Shown: positions 18,319-24,468 of the stretch, in pieces
Layout of the letters: each line of letters starts with the position of its first letter
How positions within the stretch are numbered: the stretch's first letter is position 1
Assembly: GCF_000282495.1 (NCBI RefSeq)
Contig: NZ_AKJE01000030.1
Coordinates: 1 to 46,592, forward strand
Direction: 5' to 3'
Source: Pseudomonas sp. GM79
GTDB taxonomy: Bacteria > Pseudomonadota > Gammaproteobacteria > Pseudomonadales > Pseudomonadaceae
DNA: 46,592 nt
Notes under the pieces: model-generated
Told to the model about the DNA's origin: nothing
The model's database searches: none
Seen by the model: only the letters and a program-made list of their open reading frames with translations
Position numbers and translations under genes: made by a program

Positions 18319-19053
18319 CTAAAGCGCCATTTCCAGTTCGGTTTCCTTGGCGAAGCGATGGATTTCCTGTTGCCCCAAAGCGGTGATCTGCAACGCTCGC
18401 GAATCGTTGGGCAGGCTCAACCAGCCCGATTGCATGAACAGCTGCAACAACGCCGCGCCCAATGAACCGCCCATGTGCGGGCGTCTTTCGCTCCAGTCCG
18501 GGCAAGCGCAGGCGACTCTGCTGTTGCGATGAGCCAGCGCCTGGATGAACACACCGCGTGTTGCCAATTGTGTGGCGCCCTTGTGAGTGATCATGACCCG
18601 CTGATCGAATTGCTCGATCCAGCCCGCATCCAGCAGGCGCTGGTAGAGGTCGGCGGCCAAGGTGCCGCCCAGATGGTCGTCGCAGAGCCTGGCCCGCAGC
18701 AATGACGAAGGCGCCGCCTGAGGTTTGGCGATAGGGCTCGTGCGTTTGAAAACCTCTGGAATGTCCCGAGGCGCGCTGGCCAGGGTCGCGCTGGCCAGGG
18801 CCTCTATCGCGGCGCCGACTTCGGGCGCGGCAAGCCGGAAAAACCGTTTGCGGCCACGGGTTTCGACCTTCAACAGACCTCCGGCGGACAGACGCCCTAA
18901 ATGCGCACTGGCCGAAGACGGCGACAGGCCGGCCAGCAACGCCAGCTCTTCGGTTTGTCGCGCCGAGCCGTCCATCAAGGCCCACATCATTGCGCTGCGC
19001 TTGGGGTCAGCCAGTAATGTGGCGATCTGGCTGATGCAAGGTGCATGTTCCAT
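18319..19053 (-). CDS. Two-domain ArsR-type winged-helix regulator
   Basis: A 244-residue regulator. The N-terminal half is an ArsR-like winged HTH (ISQIATLLADPKRSAMMWAL, then ELALLAGLSPSSASAHLGRL). The C-terminal half carries a second helical region with a CACPDWSERRPHMGGSLGAA segment that could bind a ligand or metal through its two Cys. The start MEHAPC at 19053 is backed by GGGAG; the open frame upstream is not needed. It precedes the MFS gene on the same strand and may control it. Confidence 0.8.
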   Translation of the reverse strand: MEHAPCISQIATLLADPKRSAMMWALMDGSARQTEELALLAGLSPSSASAHLGRLSAGGLLKVETRGRKRFFRLAAPEVGAAIEALASATLASAPRDIPEVFKRTSPIAKPQAAPSSLLRARLCDDHLGGTLAADLYQRLLDAGWIEQFDQRVMITHKGATQLATRGVFIQALAHRNSRVACACPDWSERRPHMGGSLGAALLQLFMQSGWLSLPNDSRALQITALGQQEIHRFAKETELEMAL

Positions 19054-19363
19054 GTATTCACTCCCTGTTGAATCGTTTCGTCTACTGCTCAGAGACATCT
19101 TGACCAGTAATGTGTCGTCGGCCAAGACGCGAAAACCGCCATGGACCGGGCAAAGCCACCCACTCACCCAAGCCATTGCTTCGTGGGTGCAACGAAGGTC
19201 CGGTGATGACCATCGGGTATGACCGAATCGAACCTGGACTCGCCATTGCGAGGTCGACGGTGCGTACATGAGGCGGGCGCTAGTATAAGCGGGTTAACCG
19301 CTGGTTCCTGCCCTTGGGAATCCATTGGTGGTGATAGTTGCTGACAGAAATTTCGCTATTTAC
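19054..19363. other. 310-bp gene-free stretch upstream of the ArsR-like gene
   Basis: No gene is convincing here. On the minus strand there is a good -10 hexamer TATACT (19287-19282) next to a near-palindrome AGCGG-GTTAA-CCGCT (19289-19303). Together these could be the promoter and operator for the ArsR-like gene with a leader of about 220 nt. I saw no strong -35. Confidence 0.4.
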
Positions 19364-19499
19364 CTGCGACTAATGATCGACATCCGATTTCGTCGGAAAT
19401 TGACTGCTTATGTGAGCGCATCGGCTGGCAAGCATTTCCCGCAAAAGGTTCACCGGCTTACTCAATTGTGCGCGATGGGCGCACAGCAAATTCAGCGGT
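19364..19499. repeat. 136-bp direct repeat, left copy (3' end of lysR)
   Basis: This matches 21949-22084 over 136 bp with only two adjacent mismatches (TATGTGAG against TATTCGAG). In both copies it encodes, on the minus strand, the last 40-odd codons of a LysR protein ending KSDVDH plus a few bases after the stop. It marks the left edge of the accessory island. Confidence 0.92.
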
Positions 19500-19513
19500 A
19501 GGCGCTCGTATCG
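19370..19513 (-). pseudogene. C-terminal fragment of a lysR gene
   Basis: The minus strand encodes YERLPLNLLCAHRAQLSKPV and on to the stop, matching the last residues of the intact LysR protein at 21955-22884 (there CERAPLNLL). Homology stops abruptly at the boundary with the plus-strand lysR fragment. No promoter or N-terminus is attached, so it is not a gene. Confidence 0.85.
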
Positions 19514-19667
19514 AACAGCAACTCGGCGCGCTTGCTCGCCCGTCCTACCCGTAGCCTGCGCCTGACCGCTGAAGGCGAGGCTTTCTGGAATACGCCCGGG
19601 GCAGCCTTGAGCAATCTCGATGAGGGCCGCCGCCTGCTGGTCAACGGGCAGGATCAGCTCATCGGGA
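19507..19667 (+). pseudogene. Inverted N-terminal lysR fragment
   Basis: The plus strand encodes IEQQLGA, a two-base deletion, then LLARPTRSLRLTAEGEAF and ALSNLDEGRRLL. This matches residues of about 39-92 of the LysR protein at 21955-22884 at high nucleotide identity (close to 90% by eye) but in the opposite orientation. It abuts the C-terminal fragment, which lies on the other strand, so the site has been rearranged by inversion or by two separate events. Confidence 0.85.
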
Positions 19668-19751
19668 TGGGACAGACGGACGGAACCAATGGGCCGCGTT
19701 CGCCGCGACCCGTTGAATCCAGCTTGCGGGCACGCAAATGGGCGCGCTTGG

Positions 19752-20024
19752 TCAGCTCTCCTTCTGCACGGGCTGGTAAGGGCCGCCCATCGAAGCTCCC
19801 CAAGGAATACCACTGGTGCTCACCGAGCCTGGGTCACGCGTTCCGTTTGCCAGAGAGTTACCTATCGCGCCGCCTACGATAACGCCGACTCCTCCTCCGA
19901 TTAGCCCGCCTGCCATACCCCCGATCGTCCCCCCGACTGCGCCACCCACGGTCTCTGGCGATACAGTCATCCCCGATCCTGCGCCGGAAACCATCAGCAA
20001 TTCTTTGTCCGTTAAATTTCTCAT
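19752..20024 (-). CDS. Putative bacteriocin/microcin precursor with double-glycine-type leader
   Basis: A 90-residue peptide. Residues 1-15 (MRNLTDKELLMVSGA) match the leader consensus of class-II bacteriocins: Leu4, Glu8, Leu9 and Val12 spaced before Gly-Ala, a tolerated variant of Gly-Gly. Cleavage would leave about 75 residues. Residues 27-57 are a Gly-rich hydrophobic stretch with repeated GxxxG spacing (GGAVGG, IGGMAGG), typical of membrane-inserting glycine zippers. The C-terminal tail is polar with a single Lys (Lys88). The Shine-Dalgarno AAGGAAG is strong. It lies 49 bp after a two-helix membrane protein that could be its immunity factor. No C39 peptidase transporter is in the window. 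Function is inference from leader and composition. Confidence 0.7.
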   Translation of the reverse strand: MRNLTDKELLMVSGAGSGMTVSPETVGGAVGGTIGGMAGGLIGGGVGVIVGGAIGNSLANGTRDPGSVSTSGIPWGASMGGPYQPVQKES

Positions 20025-20073
20025 CTTGCTTCCTTAGTTAGTACCAATTCAATTGAATTTCATACTGCACAAT

Positions 20074-20262
20074 TCAAACTTGTCGACCACCCCCATTTTT
20101 ATAGCCCAACAACCGAAGAAAAATAGTTATAATCGCAGCCATCAACACATACTTGATGTATTTATTCACCTCCCAATACTCGGCAATTGTACCAACTGCA
20201 ACCCCAATTAAAATTGCAATTAAAAACACGACAAAGCCTTTCAATATATTCATCCTTCTCAT
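20074..20262 (-). CDS. Small two-helix membrane protein, candidate immunity protein
   Basis: A 62-residue, strongly hydrophobic and AT-rich protein. Helices are at about residues 8-28 and 35-54, with a basic tail GYKNGGGRQV. Size, topology and position directly upstream of the bacteriocin-like gene on the same strand fit a bacteriocin immunity protein; no family was recognised. The start is unclear: ATG at 20262 has no good ribosome site, and GAGAAGG overlaps the second ATG (20253), so initiation could be at either or at the TTG of 20244. Confidence 0.55.
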   Translation of the reverse strand: MRRMNILKGFVVFLIAILIGVAVGTIAEYWEVNKYIKYVLMAAIITIFLRLLGYKNGGGRQV

Positions 20263-20354
20263 TTAACGGTATGCGGTCGCACAACTGTTTTTACTGGCAT
20301 CGTTTCGCACATAGCGGTGACGCTAATTCTGGCCAGACCAACTGGCTCATTACA

Positions 20355-20977
20355 TCAGTCATATAATCCTTCCCGATACGGTGCCACTGACTCTCGCAGC
20401 CTGCACCGCACTTTTTTTCTGACTGAATAATCTGCGTTCCTGCGCACCCAAGAGACCTGTTCAATACCCTGCGCTCGAAAAATATCCTTTAGCTGATGGA
20501 AAGACTCCTTACTCCCACCATAAGGAAAGCAGTAATCAATGATCCAAGTACGCCCACCCTCATTCCACTCGGCCGGATGAAGCAGAAAGTCCGGGTCCGT
20601 TATCAAACGGTGTTCGACATCATCCGCCAGATGTGCCTAGGTGACATAACCTATAGGGGTGGCTGTCCTATTAAACCATCTCCTCCATAGCGCTCGGCCT
20701 TAAAGGTTTTCAATGGCAAGTCACGATGGCGCTCCGATGCGGACTTCACCATATAACTATAATCTCGGAGTATGTCGCCTGAACGTTGCTTGCCTGCTAT
20801 CGAATCGTTTAAGTAAACAATGTTGCACCCTTCGATCCAAGGGCCGGTACCTCGCCCAATAAAAACCACTCCAACGGCAAGGTGGTAATTGCTATCCACA
20901 ACCCTAGAGGAAATAGCAGCAAAACACCACCCTACACCTGTAGGTGTGGCGCTCAGCACAACTTCACGCAACAACAA
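20355..20977 (-). pseudogene. Broken HlyC-type toxin-activating lysine acyltransferase
   Basis: Two reading frames together rebuild most of an RTX-toxin-activating acyltransferase (HlyC family). The first frame (from an unclear start up to 20977) contains SERHRDLPLKTF, matching the HlyC segment around catalytic His23. After a shift between about 20703 and 20683 a second frame gives NRTATPIGYVT, then TAG at 20639-20637 where the family has Trp, then AHLADDVEHRLITDPDFLL and GGRTWIIDYCFPYGG, whose Asp matches the conserved HlyC Asp92. The stretch between the two parts is also a few codons short. The C-terminal 83 residues (from TTG 20606) remain open. The first 60 or so residues of the upstream frame match nothing I know. 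Confidence 0.72.
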
Positions 20978-21090
20978 ACAACGCCCAGCTGCTTATTGTC
21001 GCTAGTGCTTAATATCAGAACATAGCCATCTTCAATATAAGTGCTTCTTGATAAAAAAATTAGAAGACTATGACTACCTCGCGACGACGT

Positions 21091-21315
21091 TTATTTCGAA
21101 ATAGCACACCAGAGGTTTTCTTTCATTCCAACAACCAAAACGGCTAGCTCGATACGACTTGTGACATCCATTTTTTCAAATATGGATGAAAGGTGATCCC
21201 TGATTGTATATTTACTGATACCCAGTTGCTGAGCGATTTGTTTATTAGTCAATCCATTTACTAGTGACAGTATAACTTCGCGCTCTCTTCTGGTAATTCT
21301 CAAGTACTGCTCCAT
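21091..21315 (-). CDS. Stand-alone LuxR/GerE-type HTH regulator
   Basis: A 74-residue protein that is almost only a LuxR C-terminal DNA-binding domain: LTxREREVI (here ITRREREVILSLVNGLTNKQ), IAQQLGISKYTIRDHLSSIF, and EKMDVTSRIELAV. It has no receiver or autoinducer domain, like GerE. It lies at the upstream end of the minus-strand run that includes the broken acyltransferase, the membrane peptide and the bacteriocin-like gene, so it is the likely regulator of that set. Base composition is AT-rich compared with the chromosome around it. Confidence 0.85.
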   Translation of the reverse strand: MEQYLRITRREREVILSLVNGLTNKQIAQQLGISKYTIRDHLSSIFEKMDVTSRIELAVLVVGMKENLWCAISK

Positions 21316-21412
21316 TCGTCATTCAGGCAACGTTTGCACAATCAATTCCCGGTCACCGGCCATGCTGTTCCTACAGCCATGTAATGCGAGATAGCTGGGG
21401 TGATACGAATAG

Positions 21413-21922
21413 CCAGGCAAGAAATTTACCCGTCCACCCCAGAGCGAGCCTCGAAGGCCTGGCGGAGCCCACAGGAATCTCCGCAACGGATCAGCACGCG
21501 AATTGATCAGGTTCCCCGATTACTTCAAAAGGCGCCTATATCTTCCCCCACGCTTCTGGTTGGGCCCGAAAGGTACGCTAACCCCACTTCATCGTGACGA
21601 CTCCGACAACCTTTTTGCTCAAGTTTGGGGTGAAAAGGCGATACTGCTAGCCGCGCCGCACCACCGCGAAGCATTAGGCAGTTGGTCAACTTCACCCCAG
21701 GGCGGGCTGGAGGGCTGTGACTTCAACCCGTCCTCTCCGGACTTCGACAGGTTTCCTAAGGCGAGGCAGGTGAAATTCTTTCACCTTCAACTACGACCTG
21801 GCGATATGTTGTATTTACCCGAGGGCTGGTACCACGAGGTCAGCTCGCTGAGCTTGTCACTCTCAATAAACTTTTGGGTGGACGCCATTCGTAGCGAGAC
21901 CTATGCATTGCTGGGGGATTAA
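21413..21922 (+). pseudogene. 5'-truncated cupin_8/JmjC-like oxygenase
   Basis: The frame is open from 21413; the ATG-less N-terminal part does not match the family, but from about 21500 the protein (FPDYFKRRLYLPPRFWLGPK) follows JmjC/cupin_8 hydroxylases. The iron site is visible as TPLHRDDSDN (His-x-Asp) and WYHEVSSLSLSLSINFW (distal His), with LRPGDMLYLPEG before it. About 140 residues match; typical members have roughly 250-300, so the 5' half is missing. The 3' end is intact and stops 27 bp before the right direct repeat. A TTG at 21503 could start a short product. Confidence 0.7.
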
Positions 21923-21948
21923 GCATCTCTCGTACTCATTTGGCGTGT

Positions 21949-22084
21949 CTGCGACTAATGATCGACATCCGATTTCGTCGGAAATTGACTGCTTATTCGA
22001 GCGCATCGGCTGGCAAGCATTTCCCGCAAAAGGTTCACCGGCTTACTCAATTGTGCGCGATGGGCGCACAGCAAATTCAGCGGT
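21949..22084. repeat. 136-bp direct repeat, right copy (3' end of intact lysR)
   Basis: This is the partner of 19364-19499. It lies inside the intact lysR gene and covers its last codons and stop. The distance from copy to copy is 2585 bp, which defines the unit that may have inserted or duplicated. Confidence 0.92.
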
Positions 22085-22884
22085 GCACGCTCACAGAGCA
22101 GCTCCGGCATCAGCACTTTCAGCCGACCGGCCAGCACATCGGCGGCGACATCGAGCCAGGACTTATACGCAATCCCCGTCCCCGCGACGGCCCACAGACG
22201 CACAACATCGGCGTCGTCACTGAAGCGATCGCCACTGACCGTCAGGCTCACTTCGCGTTTGCCATCGTGGAAACTCCAGTGATCGTGAACCCGACTACCG
22301 AGCATGAATAACAGGCAATTGTGCTGAGCCAATTGCTCCAGATACCGAGGTTCGCCATGCCGGGCCAGGTAACTCGGCGCCGCGCAGAGTACACGACGGT
22401 TCTGCGGGGCGATGGGCAACGCCACCAGGCTCGAGTCTTCCGGCTCGCCATACCGCAGGGCAATGTCCACCGGTTGGCGAAACAAGTCGGCGATGCGGTC
22501 ACCCAGCAGCAACCGTACCGTGAGTTTCGGATGCTCGCGCTGAAACTCATCGAGCCATGGCAACAGCAGGTTGCGACCGAAATCCGAAGGCGCCGACAGC
22601 TGCAAAATGCCGCTGACCTGATCCTGCCCGCTGGCCAGCAAGCGGCGGCCCTCATCGAGATTGCTCAAGGCTGCCCGGGCGTATTCCAGAAAACCTTCGC
22701 CTTCGGCGGTCAGGCGCAGGCTGCGGGTAGAACGGGCGAGCAAGCGGGCACCGAGTTGTTGTTCGATGCGCTTCAACGCCGCACTGGCCACCGCCGCCGA
22801 CATATCCATCACCCGCGCCGCCGCCGACAGACTGCCCAGGTCCGCGGCCCGAACGAACAACTGCAAGTCATCGAAACGCAACAT
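21955..22884 (-). CDS. LysR-type regulator, divergent from an MDR oxidoreductase
   Basis: A 309-residue LysR protein of the AaeR/DmlR-like group: N-terminal HTH (MLRFDDLQLFVRAADLGSLS, then AALKRIEQQLGARLLARSTR) and a substrate-binding domain from about residue 92. It is divergent from the zinc-type dehydrogenase gene at 23002, with a T-N11-A box between them, so it probably controls that gene. Its 3' end is the 136-bp repeat; the tail residues SSQFPTKSDVDH are therefore shared with the fragment at 19370. Confidence 0.88.
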   Translation of the reverse strand: MLRFDDLQLFVRAADLGSLSAAARVMDMSAAVASAALKRIEQQLGARLLARSTRSLRLTAEGEGFLEYARAALSNLDEGRRLLASGQDQVSGILQLSAPSDFGRNLLLPWLDEFQREHPKLTVRLLLGDRIADLFRQPVDIALRYGEPEDSSLVALPIAPQNRRVLCAAPSYLARHGEPRYLEQLAQHNCLLFMLGSRVHDHWSFHDGKREVSLTVSGDRFSDDADVVRLWAVAGTGIAYKSWLDVAADVLAGRLKVLMPELLCERAPLNLLCAHRAQLSKPVNLLREMLASRCARISSQFPTKSDVDH

Positions 22885-22938
22885 CTTCAGCCCTGATTAT
22901 CAAAAAAATATTGAAAGAGACTGCTCTTTTAGCGGGTT

Positions 22939-22957
22939 TTATCTTGCCGGGAAATAA
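22939..22957. promoter_or_regulatory. Candidate LysR box (T-N11-A)
   Basis: TTAT-N11-ATAA, with inner bases CTTGCCGGGAA, lies between lysR and the MDR gene. The palindromic ends and T-N11-A spacing fit a LysR recognition site. Confidence 0.55.
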
Positions 22958-23001
22958 CCAATCATCTGTCCCATCGAAATCATTCCCTCCCAAGAGCCCA
23001 C

Positions 23002-24015
23002 ATGAAAGCCATTGCCTACTACACCTCCCTGCCCATCAGCGACGAAAAATCCCTGCAAGACATCGAACTGCCAGAACCGGTCGCCGGCCCGCGCGACCTG
23101 TTGGTGGAGGTCAAAGCCATCTCGGTCAACCCGGTGGATACCAAGGTTCGCCAGAACGTCCAGCCGGAAGGCGGCGCGGCAAAGGTGCTGGGCTGGGACG
23201 TGGCCGGTGTGGTCAAGGCCGTCGGCAGCGAAGTGACCTTGTTCAAGGCCGGCGACAAAGTGTTCTACGCCGGCTCCATCGCCCGTGCCGGCGGCAATAG
23301 CGAGTTGCATGTGGTGGACGAGCGAATCGTCGGCCATATGCCGAGAACCCTCGGTTTCGCCGAAGCTGCCGCCCTGCCGCTGACCGCCATTACCGCGTGG
23401 GAATTGCTGTTCGAACGCCTGCAAGTGCGCGAAGGCAAAACCGATGAAGGCCAGAGCCTGCTGATCGTCGGTGCCGCTGGCGGAGTGGGTTCGATCCTCA
23501 CGCAATTGGCCAGCCAGCTCACCGGCTTGAAGGTCATCGGCACCGCTTCCCGTGCACAAACCCAGAGCTGGGTGCGTGACCTGGGCGCCGATCAGGTGAT
23601 CGATCATAGCCAGCCGCTGGGCGAAGAACTCAAACGTGCCGGGTTCGAGCAGGTGACCCACGTCGCCAGCCTGACCCAGACCGATCAACATCTGGATCAA
23701 TTGGTAGAGGCTTTGGCGCCGCAAGGCAAACTGGCGCTGATCGATGATCCGAAGTCGCTGGACGTGACCAAGCTCAAGCGCAAGAGCCTGTCGCTGCACT
23801 GGGAGTTCATGTACACCCGCTCGCTGTTCGAAACCGCAGACATGATCGAGCAGCACAACCTGCTCAACCGCGTCGCCGGGCTGATCGATGCGGGCACGCT
23901 GAAAACCACGGTCGGCGAGCACTTCGGGACCATCAACGCGGCCAACCTGCGGCGTGCCCATGCTCTGCTGGAGAGCGGCAAGTCCAAGGGCAAAATTGTG
24001 CTTGAAGGGTTCTGA
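23002..24015 (+). CDS. Zinc-type alcohol dehydrogenase-like / quinone oxidoreductase (MDR)
   Basis: A 337-residue medium-chain reductase. The GroES-like N-terminal part includes VKAISVNPVDTKVR and GWDVAGVVKAVG; the Rossmann motif VGAAGGVGSILTQLA is near residue 155. No catalytic Zn Cys/His set or structural Cys cluster is visible, so despite the family name it is of the metal-free NADPH quinone/enone reductase type. It is divergently paired with a LysR regulator. The substrate is not evident. Confidence 0.88.
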   Translation: MKAIAYYTSLPISDEKSLQDIELPEPVAGPRDLLVEVKAISVNPVDTKVRQNVQPEGGAAKVLGWDVAGVVKAVGSEVTLFKAGDKVFYAGSIARAGGNSELHVVDERIVGHMPRTLGFAEAAALPLTAITAWELLFERLQVREGKTDEGQSLLIVGAAGGVGSILTQLASQLTGLKVIGTASRAQTQSWVRDLGADQVIDHSQPLGEELKRAGFEQVTHVASLTQTDQHLDQLVEALAPQGKLALIDDPKSLDVTKLKRKSLSLHWEFMYTRSLFETADMIEQHNLLNRVAGLIDAGTLKTTVGEHFGTINAANLRRAHALLESGKSKGKIVLEGF

Positions 24016-24055
24016 TCGCAGCCTTTGTAGGAACTGCCGGAGGCTGCGATCTTTT
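24014..24055 (+). terminator. Type-II REP-derived stem-loop after the MDR gene
   Basis: GATCGCAGCC pairs with GGCTGCGATC and is followed by TTTTG. The stem begins inside the TGA stop codon of the MDR gene. Confidence 0.7.
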
Positions 24056-24079
24056 GATCTTGTGTTTTAAAAGCAAAAT

Positions 24080-24157
24080 CAAAAGATCGCCGCCTTCGGC
24101 AGCTCCTACGTGGATCGGCGTACATCCCGGATGTTTCGGTCTTGTAGGAGCCGGCGA
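24080..24157. repeat. Degenerate type-II REP pair
   Basis: CAAAAGATCGCCGCC...CTCCTAC is followed by a partial inverted unit TGTAGGAGCCGGCGA. It lies between the MDR gene and the 56-residue ORF. Confidence 0.7.
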
Positions 24158-24289
24158 ATTTTTGCCGTCAGTCAGAGAATTGACCGTTGTCACAATTGCG
24201 ATCGTATTCGGGTCTACAATCGAAAACTCTGCGAACAATCATTTATGTGATGTCTTTTACGAGACGTCTTTTACGATAGGAGTTCAGCA

Positions 24290-24460
24290 ATGAAGATCCT
24301 GATAAAAGAAGTGGCAACATCCCGCTGGCAGGTCCACCTGGATCAACACGCTGTGACGTTCCGCAGTGAGGCCGAAGCCCTGGCCTTCACTAAAACGCTT
24401 GAAGCGCGCTTGCACGCGCCCCATCAGATTCCCGACCGTCAGCATCGCGCTGCTGGCTGA
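24290..24460 (+). CDS. Small conserved-looking cytoplasmic protein, unknown function
   Basis: A 56-residue protein beginning MKILIKEVATSRWQVHLDQH, with no signal peptide or membrane segment. A strong Shine-Dalgarno (TAGGAG, spacing 8) precedes the ATG and codon use looks native. The first 40 residues read like a single beta-beta-beta-alpha unit (strands around RWQVHLD and AVTFRS, then helix EAEALAFTKTLEARL), reminiscent of small DUF2188-type proteins. It ends 8 bp before the convergent Bcr/CflA gene. An 11-bp direct repeat lies in its leader. Confidence 0.65.
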   Translation: MKILIKEVATSRWQVHLDQHAVTFRSEAEALAFTKTLEARLHAPHQIPDRQHRAAG

Positions 24461-24468
24461 GTCCGTCC

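Noticed and set aside
19370..19813. 147-codon ORF on the minus strand as a gene
   Set aside because: Its C-terminal part is the lysR tail fragment and its middle is the antisense of the inverted lysR fragment; it is a composite of rearranged pieces.
20496..20690. 64-codon plus-strand ORF opposite the acyltransferase remnant
   Set aside because: The opposite strand has clear HlyC-family similarity, while this frame has none and no ribosome site.
20651..20977. Independent intact 108-codon gene
   Set aside because: Its end (SERHRDLPLKTF) matches the start of HlyC proteins whose continuation lies in another frame downstream, and it has only TTG or GTG starts. Treated as part of the pseudogene, though its first 60 residues stay unexplained.
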